From Bacillus sp. SKDU12 (lineage in GTDB: Bacteria > Bacillota > Bacilli > Bacillales > Bacillaceae): a stretch of 64,000 nucleotides of DNA. This document shows positions 8,935 to 19,310 of the stretch, piece after piece. The stretch spans positions 62,001-126,000 of the forward strand of contig NZ_MSRC01000017.1 in the NCBI RefSeq assembly GCF_010093085.1. The letters run 5' to 3'. Each line of letters starts with the position of its first letter. Position 1 is the stretch's first letter. The notes under the pieces are model-generated. The model did not search any database, was not told the origin of the DNA, and saw only the letters and a list, made by a program, of their open reading frames with translations. The position numbers and the translations under genes were made by a program.

Positions 8935-9707
8935 AGGTAACGATGACATTATTGCAGAAAGAATGGCTGGAAGGGTGGAAGAGCGGCAAGCTGATCTGGC
9001 TGCCGATTGCGATGATGATTGTAGGACTGACACAGCCGCTGACCATTTATTATCTGCCGGAAATCATTGAACACGGAGGAAACCTTCCTGACGGCATGAA
9101 AATCAGTTTTACGACGCCTTCCGGACCTGAAGTGATGGTCAGCACGCTTTCTCAATTCAACACGCTGGGCATGGCTCTGGTCATCTTTAGTGTAATGGGG
9201 AGCGTGGCGAATGAAAGAAACCAAGGGATAACGTCACTGATCATGTCGCGGCCTGTGAGGGCAGTCCATTATATAATGAGCAAATGGCTCATCCAAAGCG
9301 TGATTGGGATCGTATCGTTTGCAGCTGGATACGGACTTGCTTATTATTACGTCCGGCTGCTGTTTGAGCACACATCATTCAGCCATTTTGCCGAAAGTCT
9401 TGGCCTCTACGCTCTTTGGATCATGTTTATCGTAACTGCCGGCCTTGCCGGAAGCACGATGTTTCGATCTTTAGGAGCAGCCGCGGCTTTTGGAATTGGG
9501 CTGACAGCTGCCGTTTCCTTTGTTGCCTCGCTATTTCCTGAGGGTGCGAAGTGGCTTCCTGCTGAGCTTTGCAAGCAGGCAGAGCATATCCTTCTTCACG
9601 GAGAAAGGGCGGATTATTTCGGGTGGTCACTCGCATTTTCCATTTTGTGTATTCTGCTTCTGGCCATGTTTTCTGTGTGGCGCTTTCGGCGGTATGAAAG
9701 CTATTAA
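8931..9707 (+). CDS. yxlG: ABC transporter permease YxlG
   Basis: Membrane protein of 258 residues with about six hydrophobic helices and a large loop after the first. It is of the ABC-2 / NosY-like permease type, with the segment MGSVANERNQGITSLIMSRP that is typical before the second helix. It overlaps yxlF by four bases and should form the YxlFG exporter. It is the last gene of the sigY operon. No clear hairpin terminator follows it. Confidence 0.86.
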   Translation: MKVTMTLLQKEWLEGWKSGKLIWLPIAMMIVGLTQPLTIYYLPEIIEHGGNLPDGMKISFTTPSGPEVMVSTLSQFNTLGMALVIFSVMGSVANERNQGITSLIMSRPVRAVHYIMSKWLIQSVIGIVSFAAGYGLAYYYVRLLFEHTSFSHFAESLGLYALWIMFIVTAGLAGSTMFRSLGAAAAFGIGLTAAVSFVASLFPEGAKWLPAELCKQAEHILLHGERADYFGWSLAFSILCILLLAMFSVWRFRRYESY

Positions 9708-9715
9708 TTGTTCGT

Positions 9716-9923
9716 TTTGACACGTTTGTGCGAGCAACATATGAAAGGCGGCGAATACCGGATGCCGGCTGCATCGCATGAAAAGTGCAAATATTCTTAC
9801 AGGATTGAAAACCAAAAACAAAATACCATACATAACAAACGGCGCGATCGAAAGGAATGATGTTCTGCTGTAAGGCCATCATTTCTCTCAGCCTTCCTGT
9901 GGAAAGTGCTGCAATACTGGAAA
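9716..9923 (-). pseudogene. possible scrap of a membrane transporter gene (yxlH position)
   Basis: Read on the minus strand, this gap encodes SSIAALSTGRLREMMALQQ and, after one frame change, SIAPFVMYGILFLVFN, which looks like two consecutive helices of a permease. From memory, B. subtilis 168 has a major-facilitator gene, yxlH, between yxlG and katX; no such intact gene is present here. T-rich DNA can mimic membrane helices by chance, so the assignment is tentative. Confidence 0.35.
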
Positions 9924-9953
9924 AAAACAGGACTTAAACAAACGCCCTGTTTC
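9921..9953 (-). terminator. katX terminator
   Basis: On the minus strand AAACAGG and CCTGTTT form a stem followed by a T run, just past the katX stop. Confidence 0.6.
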
Positions 9954-9960
9954 CTGCTTG

Positions 9961-11604
9961 TTAATACGGATCAGACGGGTGACTTTCCTGTTCAGCCTGC
10001 TTTGCGGCCTGTTCAGTCTTAGTTGTGCCGATCGGTCCGTTGTTGTTGGTTTCGGAGACTTTTTTCAATCCTTCCGCTACGCGTTTTCCGTAGTCAGGGT
10101 CAGCTTTTGTAAAGTTCTCAATCATTTGGTCTTGGATTTCCTTTTGACATGTGGAAAGCGTATTCACCAGGTTTGTGATCAATTCGTTTCGTTCAAACTC
10201 AGTGAATCTCCGGTACGTCTCCCCGGCTTGTCCAAAGTTGTTCGTTCTGTCGATCGCTTCACGCTTTACATCACCTTCGACATGGGGCGTATGATCTTTT
10301 CCGTCCTGCTTCGCTTCCTTCAGCCCGCCTGTAATGGAAGGTTCGTAGTTGACGTGCGGGTTTTGTCCTTCTGCTCTATCCATCCGGTACAGCATTTGCC
10401 CGCCTTCCTGGTTGGTGGCAACATGTTTTTTCGGCGAGTTGATCGGAAGCTGCAAGTAATTGGCACCTACACGGTAGCGCTGCGTATCAGAATAGGCAAA
10501 CGTCCGCCCCTGAAGCAGTTTGTCATCTGAAAAATCAAGCCCGTCGACAAGCACACCCGTTCCGAATGAGGCTTGCTCCACTTCCGCATGGTAGTTTTCC
10601 GGATTTTTGTTAAGAACCAATTTACCGATCGGCTTCCATGGGAAATCGTCTTTATACCAAAGCTTTGTCGGATCAAGCGGATCAAAGTCCAGTTCAGGAT
10701 GAGCGTCATCGCTCATGATCTGGGCATACACTTCCCATTCTGGATAATCGCCATTTTCTATCGCGTCATATAAATCCTGTGTTGCATGGTTAAAGTTTTT
10801 CCCTTGGATCTCTTCTGCTTCCTTCTGTGTCAGGTTGCGGATCCCCTGCTTCGGTTCGAAGTGGTATTTCACGAGAACAGCTTTGCCTTCCTCATTCACC
10901 CACCTATAAGCGTGTACACCGGAGCCTTGCATTTGCCGGTAGTTGGCCGGTATGCCCCAAGGTGAAAACAAGAAGGTAATCATATGTGTCGCTTCGGGAG
11001 ACTGAGAAATGAAGTCGAAAATACGTTCACCGTCTTGGATGTTGGTCACTGGATCAGGCTGAAATGCGTGCACAAGATCTGGGAATTTCAGCGGGTCGCG
11101 GATAAAAAAGATTTTCAAGTTGTTCCCGACCAAATCCCAGTTTCCATCTTCGGTATAAAGCTTAATGGCAAAACCGCGCGGGTCTCTCAACGTTTCAGGT
11201 GAGTGTTTTCCGTGATTCACAGTAGAAAAACGGACAAATGCAGGCGTTTTTTTGCCTTTTTCCTGAAAAAGCTTGGCGCGGGTGTACTTTGAAATTGGCT
11301 CGTCTCCAAAGCTTCCATACGTTTCAAAATATCCGTGTGCACCCGCTCCCCTTGCATGTACAACCCGCTCAGGAATACGCTCGCGGTCAAAGTGGCTGAT
11401 TTTTTCGAGAAAATCATAGTTCTCAAGTGTTGTAGGCCCTCTATTCCCGACTGTTCTCACATTTTGGTTGTCAGTTACAGGATGCCCTTGTCTGTTCGTT
11501 AAGGTATCCTCTGACTCGTTTTTCCCTGATGTCTTATGAGAAAGCGCATCCTCGCTGCCCTGTGCATTTGTTCCGTGATGTTTTTTCCGATGATCATCTT
11601 TCAT
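9961..11604 (-). CDS. katX: spore-type haem catalase KatX
   Basis: Monofunctional haem catalase that converts H2O2 to water and oxygen. Starting at the ATG at 11604, which has AAGGAGG before it, it has 547 residues. The active-site signature includes [10 protein letters not shown] with the distal histidine and, further on, NDxxxxFF-like haem-pocket residues ([10 protein letters not shown]). The proximal haem tyrosine region is near [11 protein letters not shown] hydrophilic N terminus of about 50 residues rich in His, Lys and Gly precedes the catalase core. An upstream in-frame start at 11706 lacks a ribosome site. In B. subtilis KatX protects germinating spores and is made in the forespore (SigF) and under SigB. 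Confidence 0.93.
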   Translation of the reverse strand: MKDDHRKKHHGTNAQGSEDALSHKTSGKNESEDTLTNRQGHPVTDNQNVRTVGNRGPTTLENYDFLEKISHFDRERIPERVVHARGAGAHGYFETYGSFGDEPISKYTRAKLFQEKGKKTPAFVRFSTVNHGKHSPETLRDPRGFAIKLYTEDGNWDLVGNNLKIFFIRDPLKFPDLVHAFQPDPVTNIQDGERIFDFISQSPEATHMITFLFSPWGIPANYRQMQGSGVHAYRWVNEEGKAVLVKYHFEPKQGIRNLTQKEAEEIQGKNFNHATQDLYDAIENGDYPEWEVYAQIMSDDAHPELDFDPLDPTKLWYKDDFPWKPIGKLVLNKNPENYHAEVEQASFGTGVLVDGLDFSDDKLLQGRTFAYSDTQRYRVGANYLQLPINSPKKHVATNQEGGQMLYRMDRAEGQNPHVNYEPSITGGLKEAKQDGKDHTPHVEGDVKREAIDRTNNFGQAGETYRRFTEFERNELITNLVNTLSTCQKEIQDQMIENFTKADPDYGKRVAEGLKKVSETNNNGPIGTTKTEQAAKQAEQESHPSDPY

Positions 11605-11636
11605 TCGTTGACCCTCCTTTTTTGAACGGTAACAAT

Positions 11637-11663
11637 ATGCCCTGAATGAAAAGTTTTTAAAAC
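11637..11663 (-). promoter_or_regulatory. candidate SigB/SigF promoter of katX
   Basis: On the minus strand GTTTTA, a 15-base spacer and GGGCAT resemble the SigB consensus (GTTTAA, GGGTAT) and are partly compatible with SigF. Both factors are known to transcribe katX. Confidence 0.55.
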
Positions 11664-11732
11664 CGCCGTTTTTTTTCAGCTGCTTCGGGAATGGTACAAT
11701 GTACAAAAAACGGTAAAAGGAGAGGTCGATTC

Positions 11733-12323
11733 GTGACGAGAGAAATAAAGCCGATGCCGATCACGTTTTATCAAAAAAGCGCTCTTGAGCTTGCCCCGTC
11801 GCTTCTCGGCTGCCTTCTAGTAAAAGAAACAGACGAAGGCACAGCGTCAGGTTATATTGTGGAAACAGAGGCCTACATGGGTGCCGAAGATAGAGCGGCT
11901 CACAGCTTTAACAACCGCCGTACGAAGCGGACAGAGATTATGTTTGCAGAAGCTGGGCGGGTGTATACATATGTGATGCACACTCATACATTGCTGAATG
12001 TTGTTGCCGCAGAAACAGATGTCCCGCAAGCGGTATTAATCAGAGCGATTGAGCCGCATGAAGGTCAGCTGTTAATGGAGGAGAGAAGGACAGGCCGCCG
12101 TCCGAGAGAATGGACAAACGGGCCCGGAAAGCTGACGAAAGCGCTTGGCGTCACGATGAATGACTACGGACGCTGGATCACGGAACAGCCGCTTTATATT
12201 GAAAGCGGGTATACACCGGAAGACATCTCAACCGGCCCGCGCATCGGCATCGACAATAGCGGAGAGGCGCGCGATTATCCGTGGCGTTTCTGGGTGACGG
12301 GAAACAGGTACGTCTCGCGTTAG
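11733..12323 (+). CDS. yxlJ: 3-methyladenine DNA glycosylase (AAG/MPG family)
   Basis: Base-excision repair enzyme of 196 residues that removes alkylated purines from DNA. Family segments are [14 protein letters not shown] at the N terminus, [16 protein letters not shown] with the catalytic glutamate, [16 protein letters not shown] in the middle and [12 protein letters not shown]. The start is GTG at 11733, eight bases after GGAGAGG. A possible ATG-like start at 11691 lies in the divergent katX promoter region. It appears to be co-transcribed with the small gene that starts one base after its stop. Confidence 0.93.
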   Translation: MTREIKPMPITFYQKSALELAPSLLGCLLVKETDEGTASGYIVETEAYMGAEDRAAHSFNNRRTKRTEIMFAEAGRVYTYVMHTHTLLNVVAAETDVPQAVLIRAIEPHEGQLLMEERRTGRRPREWTNGPGKLTKALGVTMNDYGRWITEQPLYIESGYTPEDISTGPRIGIDNSGEARDYPWRFWVTGNRYVSR

Positions 12324-12324
12324 C

Positions 12325-12486
12325 ATGTTTAAACAAAAGGCAATCAGGGGAATGGTTGAGAAAAAAGAAGGGAGAATCGGAGCTTTGAAAAAAATGATTA
12401 AAACCGTTATCAAGTGGGCGCCGATCATATATCCGATTGTTCGAAAAATCATGAAGGATCGCAAGGTGTCCAAAACAGCCGGCTGA
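12325..12486 (+). CDS. yxzF: small cationic protein of unknown function (yxzF position)
   Basis: Very short gene starting one base after the yxlJ stop. From ATG 12325 it encodes 53 residues. A TTG at 12385, preceded by AAGGGAGAATCGGAG, would give 33 residues ([17 protein letters not shown] and a basic tail). The peptide is an amphipathic helix with many lysines and ends TAG. In B. subtilis 168 I recall a small gene, yxzF, here. The stop codon lies inside the following terminator hairpin. The start and function are uncertain. Confidence 0.6.
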   Translation: MFKQKAIRGMVEKKEGRIGALKKMIKTVIKWAPIIYPIVRKIMKDRKVSKTAG

Positions 12487-12503
12487 GCCGGCTGTTTTTT
12501 TAT
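12472..12503 (+). terminator. terminator after the small gene
   Basis: AAAACAGCCGGC and GCCGGCTGTTTT form a 12-bp stem around the TGA stop, followed by a T run. Confidence 0.88.
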
Positions 12504-12651
12504 TATGGGTAATTTTCCCTCTCGTCCCGCCGATGTTCATTGACTTGAAATTCTCCCCATTATAGAATTTATATACATTTCGTATTCCTTCTCGATCCTT
12601 TCTGCCTATTCATTTGATCCGTGCATTTCTACTTGATAGGAGGTTTTTCTC

Positions 12652-14571
12652 ATGCTTCATGGGCGACTTCGTGATATTCTGCGCTTGTTGATGGCGGCTG
12701 AAGCCCCGGTGACAAGCTCGTTTTTTGCTGCGCAATTAAACGTGACGACGCGGACAGTCCGCAATGACATAAAGGAACTGCAAAGCGTGCTGAGCAGTCA
12801 TGGCGCCTTTGTCCAATCGGTAAGAGGCTCCGGTTACAAACTCCGCATTCATGACGAGCAGACATTCAGAATGCTTTTGCAAGATGTGTTTCAGCAAAAA
12901 AAAGGCCTGCCGGTGCTGCCGGAGGAGAGAATGGCCTATCTTTTGAAAAGGCTGCTGCTGGCTGAGCATTATCTCAAGCTTGATGAACTGGCTGAAGAAC
13001 TGTATATCTCAAAATCCACACTCCAAGCCGATTTAAAAGAAGTGAAGAAACGGCTGCTTCCTTACCGCATCGTTATGGAAACACGTCCGAATTATGGCTT
13101 TAAGCTGCGCGGGGACGAGGTGCAGATGAGGTATTGTATGGCGGAGTACATCGTCGATGAAAGAGAAACAGAGCTTGATATTCTGAATGAAAAGGCTGAT
13201 ATTTTGCCAACTAAAGAAATCGACATCATCCGTTCCGCCATCCTGACAAAAATCAAAAACGACCGCATTCCTCTGTCCAGCTTAGGTCTGAATAACCTCA
13301 TCATACATATCGCTATCGCCTGTAAACGGATTAGAACGGAAAACTATGTATCTCTTTTCCCGGAAGATATGGATCATATCCTGCATCAAAAAGAATATCA
13401 GGCTGCTGAAGCCATTGTAAAAGAGCTGGAATCAGCGTTAGCTGTTACATTTCCGAAAGACGAGACGGCCTATATCGCTATGCATCTCCTCGGCACAAAA
13501 CGAGTGACACAGCTGCAATGCGGGGAGAACTCATTTTCAATAGACAAAGAAACTGATCAGCTAATATTAACGATGATGGAAGCTGTTGATCGAGAACTGA
13601 AGTTTGGCATTCTGCATGACAACGAGCTGAAAATCGGCTTGGCTTTGCATGTGAAGCCGGCGATCAGCCGCAACCGATACGGCATGAACCTGCGAAACCC
13701 AATGCTGGCAGCAATCAAGGAACATTATCCTCTCGCTTTTGAAGCTGGAATCATTGCGGGAATAGTCATAAAGGAACAAACGGGTATCGATATTCATGAA
13801 AATGAAATTGGGTATTTAGCTCTCCACTTCGGTGCCGCCATTGAACGAAAAAAAACAGAAAGCCCGCCGAAGCGCTGTATCATTGTGTGCGCATCTGGTG
13901 CCGGGAGCGCTCAGCTGCTGCGCGAAAAACTCCGCTCCCATTTCGGCAAGCGGCTCGATATTTTAGGAACCGCTGAGTATTATAGTCTTGACCAAATGTC
14001 CTTTGAATCGATTGATTTGATCCTCAGCACCATCCCAATCAAAAAAGCTCTCCCTGTACCAGTGCTGAAGGTCAATACACTCTTGGGCGGCACCGACTTT
14101 GTAAAAATTGAATCCATCTTAAGTGACGAAAAAGCAAAAGCGGCCCGCTATCTAAAAGAAGAACTTGTTTTTTTTCAGAAGGATATGCGCTCAAAAGAAG
14201 AAGTGATTCAGTTTTTAGGGCAAAAAGCGGTTAATTCCGGCTATGCCAATCACGACATCATAGATTCAATTTTTGAAAGAGAAGACATGTCGCCAACGTG
14301 CTTTGGCAATCTTGTTGCCATTCCGCACCCGCTCGTCCCGCAGACAAAAACAACATTTTGGACCGTCTGTACGTTAAAAAAACCGATAGATTGGGAGAAT
14401 CAGCGTGTTCAATTTGTCTGTTTGCTCTGTGTCGAAAAGGAGAACAAAGCGGATTTGCAAAACATGTATAAACTACTAGGCAGCATTTTGGACGATCCGG
14501 CAGCCGTGAACCAGCTGATCAAAAGCCGTTCGTATCAAGAACTTTTAGAGGTGTTTGACCAAAATCGTTAA
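12652..14571 (+). CDS. licR: PRD-containing transcriptional activator LicR
   Basis: Activator of the lic operon, 639 residues. It carries two N-terminal DNA-binding modules (about 5-60 with TTRTVRNDIKEL, and 95-150 with ISKSTLQADLKEV). Two PTS regulation domains follow (about 180-290 and 295-400), each with conserved histidines (AMHLLGTKR, ALHFGAAIE). A PTS EIIB-like domain has Cys near 413 (VCASGAGSAQLL), and a C-terminal EIIA domain has His559 in AIPHP. Phosphorylation by HPr and by the LicAB enzymes adjusts its activity to sugar supply. AGGAGG precedes the ATG. It stands directly upstream of its target operon. Confidence 0.94.
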   Translation: MLHGRLRDILRLLMAAEAPVTSSFFAAQLNVTTRTVRNDIKELQSVLSSHGAFVQSVRGSGYKLRIHDEQTFRMLLQDVFQQKKGLPVLPEERMAYLLKRLLLAEHYLKLDELAEELYISKSTLQADLKEVKKRLLPYRIVMETRPNYGFKLRGDEVQMRYCMAEYIVDERETELDILNEKADILPTKEIDIIRSAILTKIKNDRIPLSSLGLNNLIIHIAIACKRIRTENYVSLFPEDMDHILHQKEYQAAEAIVKELESALAVTFPKDETAYIAMHLLGTKRVTQLQCGENSFSIDKETDQLILTMMEAVDRELKFGILHDNELKIGLALHVKPAISRNRYGMNLRNPMLAAIKEHYPLAFEAGIIAGIVIKEQTGIDIHENEIGYLALHFGAAIERKKTESPPKRCIIVCASGAGSAQLLREKLRSHFGKRLDILGTAEYYSLDQMSFESIDLILSTIPIKKALPVPVLKVNTLLGGTDFVKIESILSDEKAKAARYLKEELVFFQKDMRSKEEVIQFLGQKAVNSGYANHDIIDSIFEREDMSPTCFGNLVAIPHPLVPQTKTTFWTVCTLKKPIDWENQRVQFVCLLCVEKENKADLQNMYKLLGSILDDPAAVNQLIKSRSYQELLEVFDQNR

Positions 14572-14592
14572 GCGGACAGTCTGTATATACCT

Positions 14593-14615
14593 TTTTTCCG
14601 TTTCTTGCGGAAAAA
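14593..14615 (+). promoter_or_regulatory. candidate LicR operator
   Basis: Inverted repeat TTTTTCCG and CGGAAAAA with a 7-base centre, ending three bases before the -35 box of licB. The position fits an activator site. A weak licR terminator is the alternative reading. Confidence 0.5.
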
Positions 14616-14618
14616 CCT

Positions 14619-14648
14619 TGAGTGTTTATGAAAGCGATTTCATAATAT
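14619..14648 (+). promoter_or_regulatory. licBCAH SigA promoter with cre site
   Basis: TTGAGT (14619-14624), an 18-base spacer and TAATAT (14643-14648) form a SigA promoter. The spacer holds TGAAAGCGATTTCA (14629-14642), a perfect match to the CcpA cre consensus, so bound CcpA would block RNA polymerase when glucose is present. Confidence 0.85.
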
Positions 14649-14704
14649 GATGATATTAACAGCAGGACTTAACAAAATTGATTAAACTCTAGGGGGTCTT
14701 TTAC

Positions 14705-15013
14705 ATGAATATATTACTCGTTTGTGCAGCAGGTATGTCTACAAGTTTACTGGTGAGCAAAATGGAAAAAAGTGCGCAGGAACAAGGGAAAGAATATACC
14801 ATTTGGGCAGTTTCAGGCGATTCTGTACAGAATCATATCGATAAAGCGGATGTGCTGCTTCTCGGCCCGCAAGTCCGTTACATGCTTCCGCAGCTGAAAA
14901 AATTAGGAGAGACAAAGGGGGTTCCGGTAGACGTTATCAATTCCGTCCATTATGGCACGTGCAACGGGGCGGAAGTGCTGAAATCAGCTGAACTGCTTGG
15001 ACAGGTGTCGTAG
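14705..15013 (+). CDS. licB: PTS lichenan/oligo-beta-glucoside EIIB component
   Basis: Cytoplasmic EIIB of the lactose/cellobiose PTS family, 102 residues. The phospho-carrier Cys7 lies in [13 protein letters not shown], followed by family segments [12 protein letters not shown] and [10 protein letters not shown]. It takes phosphate from LicA and passes it to the sugar during transport by LicC. It is the first gene of licBCAH and has an AGGGGG ribosome site. A cre site in its promoter indicates glucose repression. Confidence 0.94.
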   Translation: MNILLVCAAGMSTSLLVSKMEKSAQEQGKEYTIWAVSGDSVQNHIDKADVLLLGPQVRYMLPQLKKLGETKGVPVDVINSVHYGTCNGAEVLKSAELLGQVS

Positions 15014-15028
15014 AGAGGGGCGGGCTAT

Positions 15029-16387
15029 GTGAATAAAATCAATCAATTCTTAGAAGAAAAGGTCATGCCTATAGCGGGGAAAATTGCGGGCCAGCGCCAT
15101 TTGCAGGCGCTTCGTGACGGTATCATTCTCACGATGCCGCTCATTATCATCGGTTCCTTTTTCCTCATCATCGGCAACCTCCCGATACCGGGATATGCTG
15201 AATTTATGGCAAAAACGTTTGGCAGTTCATGGTCTGAAAAGCTGGCTTATCCAGTCGACGCTACCTTTGAAATTATGGGCCTTGTCGCCGCGTTCGGCAT
15301 CGCCTACCGGCTCGCCGAGAAATACGGCGTTGATGCCCTGTCAGCCGGAGCCATTTCACTTGCAGCATTTCTGTTGGCAACACCTTATCAAGTGCCGTTT
15401 ATACCAGACGGTACGACGAAAGAAATCATGGTCGGCGGCGGAATTCCGCTCTCGCTGATGGGAAGCAAAGGCCTGTTTGTCGCCATGATTATCGCGATGG
15501 TGTCGACTGAGATTTACCGACTCATTATCCAGCGCAACTTGGTTTTCAAAATGCCGGATGGCGTTCCCCCGGCAGTCAGTAAATCATTTGTCGCGTTAAT
15601 TCCCGGCTTTGCCGTCATCTTTCTGATTTGGGCAGCCCGGCTTCTTGTGGAAGCAACACCGTTTGAGAGTCTTCATAACATTGTAAGCGTTTTACTGGGG
15701 ACCCCGCTTTCCATTCTTGGCGGAAGCCTCGGAGGAAGCCTTGTTGCAGAAGCTGTCAAAATGCTTTTATGGGCCTGCGGTCTTCACGGCGCAAACATTG
15801 TCGGCGGCGTCATGGCACCGATTTGGTACGGCGCTATGGATATCAACCGGATCGCCTTCCAAGCCGGTGAGGAGCTGCCGAAGATTTTTACCCAGCAGTT
15901 TTTCGATATCTGGGTCAATATCGGTGGAAGCGGCGCTACCTTGGCACTGGTTGTCACGATGTTTCTGCGCGCACGAAGCAAACAAATGAAGCAGCTCGGA
16001 AAGCTTGCGATCGGCCCGGCCGTCTTTAATATTAATGAACCGATTATTTTCGGAATGCCAATCGTTATGAACCCGATGCTTTTGCTTCCGTTTCTCATCA
16101 CCCCGCTTGTCGCAGTGGTCCTTACTTACATCGGGATGAGCACCGGCCTTGTTGCTAAGCCGGCGGGGATCGCGGTTCCGTGGACCATGCCGCCGATCTT
16201 TTCAGGCTATCTGGCGACAGGAGGGAAGGTCTCAGGTGCGGTTATGCAAGTCATTAATATCGCCGTATCCTTTGTCGTCTACTACCCGTTCTTTAGAATG
16301 TGGGATAAACAGAAGCTGAAAGAAGAAAACGATCTAGAGCTGGTTCAAACGCCTGCAGCATCAGATGACAAAGAAGCGGCTTTATAG
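15029..16387 (+). CDS. licC: PTS lichenan/oligo-beta-glucoside permease EIIC
   Basis: Integral membrane EIIC of the lactose/cellobiose class, 452 residues and about ten helices. Typical segments are MPIAGKIAGQRHLQALRDG at the N terminus, FNINEPIIFGMP in the sugar-binding region and AVPWTMPPIFSGYLATGG. It starts at GTG 15029 after GAGAGGGGCGGG. It imports cellobiose and longer beta-glucan fragments such as lichenan products. It is closely similar over its whole length to YwbA at 34826-36160. Confidence 0.93.
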   Translation: MNKINQFLEEKVMPIAGKIAGQRHLQALRDGIILTMPLIIIGSFFLIIGNLPIPGYAEFMAKTFGSSWSEKLAYPVDATFEIMGLVAAFGIAYRLAEKYGVDALSAGAISLAAFLLATPYQVPFIPDGTTKEIMVGGGIPLSLMGSKGLFVAMIIAMVSTEIYRLIIQRNLVFKMPDGVPPAVSKSFVALIPGFAVIFLIWAARLLVEATPFESLHNIVSVLLGTPLSILGGSLGGSLVAEAVKMLLWACGLHGANIVGGVMAPIWYGAMDINRIAFQAGEELPKIFTQQFFDIWVNIGGSGATLALVVTMFLRARSKQMKQLGKLAIGPAVFNINEPIIFGMPIVMNPMLLLPFLITPLVAVVLTYIGMSTGLVAKPAGIAVPWTMPPIFSGYLATGGKVSGAVMQVINIAVSFVVYYPFFRMWDKQKLKEENDLELVQTPAASDDKEAAL

Positions 16388-16405
16388 AGAAAGGAAGTGA
16401 ATCGC

Positions 16406-16738
16406 GTGAATGAAAAAATGGAGCAAATTATTTTTCAAATAATTCTTCACGGAGGAAATGGAAGGAGCTCTGCAATGGAGGCCATTGCCGCTGCGAAAAG
16501 CGGTGATCCAGAAGAAGCGCGGAAAAAGCTTCAAGACGCCGCAGAAGAATTATCAAAAGCCCACCATTATCAGACAGAGCTGATCCAAAATGAAGCGGGC
16601 GGAGAAAAAACGGAAATGACACTTCTGATGGTGCATGCACAGGATCATTTAATGAATGCGATGACAGTGAAGGATCTGGCGGCGGAGTTCATTGAGTTAT
16701 ATGAAAAAATCACCGAACAAAGGGGAGCAAGCATATGA
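16406..16738 (+). CDS. licA: PTS lichenan/oligo-beta-glucoside EIIA component
   Basis: Cytoplasmic EIIA of the lactose/cellobiose class, 110 residues and all alpha-helical. The phosphorylated histidine lies in [14 protein letters not shown] (His77, with His81 nearby). I chose the GTG at 16406 (MNEKMEQ) over the GTG at 16397; it gives the length I recall and better spacing from AAAGGAAG. The stop overlaps the start of licH by four bases. LicA receives phosphate from HPr and also controls LicR. Confidence 0.92.
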   Translation: MNEKMEQIIFQIILHGGNGRSSAMEAIAAAKSGDPEEARKKLQDAAEELSKAHHYQTELIQNEAGGEKTEMTLLMVHAQDHLMNAMTVKDLAAEFIELYEKITEQRGASI

Positions 16739-18063
16739 CAAAAGGATTGAAGATTGTCACGATTGGCGGAGGTTCAAGCTACACGCCTGAGCTAGTGGAA
16801 GGGTTGATTAAACGGTATGATGAGCTGCCTGTCCGAGAATTATGGCTCGTTGACATCCCTGAGGGCGAAGAAAAGCTGAATATTGTCGGTACGCTCGCCA
16901 AACGAATGGTTGAAAAAGCTGGCGTCCCGATCGATATTCACCTTACGCTCGACCGGAGAAAAGCGTTGAAGGGTGCAGACTTTGTCACGACCCAGTTTCG
17001 CGTCGGGCTTCTGCAGGCAAGAGCCAAGGATGAGCGCATCCCTTTAAAATACGGGGTTATCGGCCAGGAAACGAACGGCCCGGGAGGCCTGTTTAAAGGA
17101 TTGCGTACGATTCCGGTTATCCTAGAAATCGCGAAAGACATTGAGGAGCTTTGCCCGGACGCATGGCTCGTCAACTTCACAAATCCTGCCGGCATGGTGA
17201 CAGAAGCCTTGCTTCGCTACTCTAACCTGAAGAAAGTCGTCGGTCTCTGTAACGTTCCAATCGGCATTAAAATGGGTGTTGCCAAAGCGCTTGATGTAGA
17301 TGTGAACCGTGTAGAAGTCCAATTCGCCGGACTGAATCATATGGTGTTCGGGCTCGATGTTTTCTTGGACGGCGTCAGTGTGAAGGATCGAGTCATCGAA
17401 GCGATGGGTGACCCGGAAAACGCGATGACGATGAAAAATATTTCAGGCGCAGAATGGGAGCCGGAATTTTTAAAAGCGCTTGATATCATTCCTTGCGGCT
17501 ACCACCGTTACTATTTCAAAACAAAAGAGATGCTTGAGCACGAGCTGGAAGCATCACAAACAGAAGGCACCCGCGCTGAAGTGGTGCAGAAGGTCGAAAA
17601 AGAGCTGTTTGAGCTTTATAAAGATCCAAACCTTGCGATCAAACCGCCGCAGCTGGAAAAGCGGGGAGGCGCTTACTACAGCGATGCAGCTTGTAATTTA
17701 ATCAGCTCCATTTACAATGATAAACACGATATTCAGCCGGTAAACACGGTGAATAACGGGGCAATCGCCAGCATCCCAGACGATTCAGCGGTTGAAGTAA
17801 ACTGCGTGATGACGAAAAACGGCCCTCAGCCAATTGCTGTCGGTGACTTGCCGGTATCTGTCCGAGGCCTCGTCCAGCAAATTAAATCATTTGAGCGTGT
17901 CGCGGCAGAAGCGGCGGTCACAGGCGACTATCAAACAGCGCTCCTCGCCATGACGATCAATCCGCTCGTCCCATCCGATACTGTGGCCAAACAGATTTTA
18001 GACGAAATGCTGGAGGCGCACAAAGCGTACCTGCCGCAGTTCTTTAACAAAATTGAAGCGTAA
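16735..18063 (+). CDS. licH: 6-phospho-beta-glucosidase, glycoside hydrolase family 4
   Basis: NAD+- and divalent-metal-dependent enzyme of 442 residues that cleaves the phosphorylated beta-glucosides delivered by LicBCA. The NAD-binding loop is [14 protein letters not shown] at residues 8-22. The metal-binding Cys lies in VGLCNVPIG and the His in [10 protein letters not shown], and [12 protein letters not shown] is also typical of family 4. The start overlaps licA, and the gene closes the operon before a strong bidirectional terminator. Confidence 0.94.
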   Translation: MTKGLKIVTIGGGSSYTPELVEGLIKRYDELPVRELWLVDIPEGEEKLNIVGTLAKRMVEKAGVPIDIHLTLDRRKALKGADFVTTQFRVGLLQARAKDERIPLKYGVIGQETNGPGGLFKGLRTIPVILEIAKDIEELCPDAWLVNFTNPAGMVTEALLRYSNLKKVVGLCNVPIGIKMGVAKALDVDVNRVEVQFAGLNHMVFGLDVFLDGVSVKDRVIEAMGDPENAMTMKNISGAEWEPEFLKALDIIPCGYHRYYFKTKEMLEHELEASQTEGTRAEVVQKVEKELFELYKDPNLAIKPPQLEKRGGAYYSDAACNLISSIYNDKHDIQPVNTVNNGAIASIPDDSAVEVNCVMTKNGPQPIAVGDLPVSVRGLVQQIKSFERVAAEAAVTGDYQTALLAMTINPLVPSDTVAKQILDEMLEAHKAYLPQFFNKIEA

Positions 18064-18092
18064 AAAAAGCCGGCATTCAGTGCCGGCTTTTT
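18062..18092. terminator. bidirectional terminator between licH and ilvK
   Basis: AAAAAGCCGGCA and TGCCGGCTTTTT form a 12-bp stem with A and T runs on either side, serving both converging genes. Confidence 0.9.
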
Positions 18093-18094
18093 GC

Positions 18095-19186
18095 TTACTT
18101 GCTTTCAGTCAGCGCTGCGACTTCGGTTGTCCATCCGAAGTCGTCTGCGACAGCGCCTTTTTGAATGCCTGTAATTGTGTCATATAGTTTTTTCGCGATT
18201 TCTCCTGTTTCACCGTTGTTAATCGACAGTGTTTCATCCTGCCAGATCAGCTCGCCAACTGGGGAAATAACAGCTGCTGTTCCTGTTCCGAAGGCTTCTT
18301 CCAGAATGCCGTCTTTATGGGCTTGGATGACCTCATCGATTGTAATCTTTCGTTCTGAAACTTGCAGGCCCCAATGCTTAAGCAAAGCGATGACGGAATT
18401 GCGTGTAATGCCTTCAAGGATGCTTCCGTTTAGCATCGGTGTTACAATTTCTCCGTTGATTTTGAAAAAGATGTTCATGCTTCCGACTTCTTCGATGTAT
18501 TTTTTCTCAACGCCGTCCAGCCAGAGTACTTGAGAAAATCCTTTCTCTTCAGCAACCTGCTGAGCTTTTAAGCTTGAAGCATAATTCCCTGCGGTTTTGG
18601 CATTTCCCGTTCCGCCTTTTACCGCGCGGACAAATTCACTTTCAACGGCGATTTTGACTGGTTTGATGCCTTCTTTATAATAAGAACCGACCGGAGAGAG
18701 AATGATAAAGAGCTTATACGTATGAGATGCCGCAACGCCGAGGAAAGGCTCGGTTGCAATGATGAACGGACGGATGTAAAGAGATGTGCCCTCTGCATTC
18801 GGAATCCAGTCTTTATCGATGGCAACAAGCTGTTTTAAACCTTCCAGAACTTGTTCTTCATCGATTTGCGGGATGCAAAGGCGGTCGTTTGATTGATTCA
18901 GGCGTTCCATATTTTTTTCCGGTCTGAAAAGCAGGACATGGTCATTCTCCGACACGTAAGCCTTTAACCCTTCAAACACGGTTTGGCCGTAGTGATATAC
19001 CATTGCCGCCGGGTCCATTGAAAAGGGTTGATAAGGAATGATTCTTGGGTCGTACCATCCTTTATCCGCCGCATAGTCCATTACAAACATGTGGTCTGTA
19101 AACACTCTTCCGAACGAAAGCTGATTTGGATCTGGTTTTGGTTTTTTAGTTGATGTCAATTCAACGCGAATCGTTTGTTTAGTCAT
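18095..19186 (-). CDS. ilvK: branched-chain amino acid aminotransferase
   Basis: Pyridoxal-phosphate enzyme of 363 residues (YwaA). It transaminates the keto acids of isoleucine, leucine and valine, and also ketomethiobutyrate in methionine salvage. The cofactor lysine is Lys197 in [15 protein letters not shown], with fold-IV segments [11 protein letters not shown] and [13 protein letters not shown]. The start is ATG 19186, seven bases after GGGAG; a TTG two codons upstream is less likely. It is a single gene. Regulation by CodY is known for this gene in B. subtilis, but I could only see weak AT-rich matches upstream. Confidence 0.93.
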   Translation of the reverse strand: MTKQTIRVELTSTKKPKPDPNQLSFGRVFTDHMFVMDYAADKGWYDPRIIPYQPFSMDPAAMVYHYGQTVFEGLKAYVSENDHVLLFRPEKNMERLNQSNDRLCIPQIDEEQVLEGLKQLVAIDKDWIPNAEGTSLYIRPFIIATEPFLGVAASHTYKLFIILSPVGSYYKEGIKPVKIAVESEFVRAVKGGTGNAKTAGNYASSLKAQQVAEEKGFSQVLWLDGVEKKYIEEVGSMNIFFKINGEIVTPMLNGSILEGITRNSVIALLKHWGLQVSERKITIDEVIQAHKDGILEEAFGTGTAAVISPVGELIWQDETLSINNGETGEIAKKLYDTITGIQKGAVADDFGWTTEVAALTESK

Positions 19187-19310
19187 GGTCAATCTCCCTG
19201 TTGTTAAATTGTTTATATTATCAAACTTATTTGAAAATAATTTATATTCTATTGTATACCTTCAACAAATATTCGCAATAGGTTTACGTAAATTTGCAAG
19301 AAATTCATAA

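Noticed and set aside
10000-10530. 190-codon plus-strand frame opposite katX
   Set aside because: It is an antisense shadow of the conserved catalase gene with no ribosome site and no family pattern.
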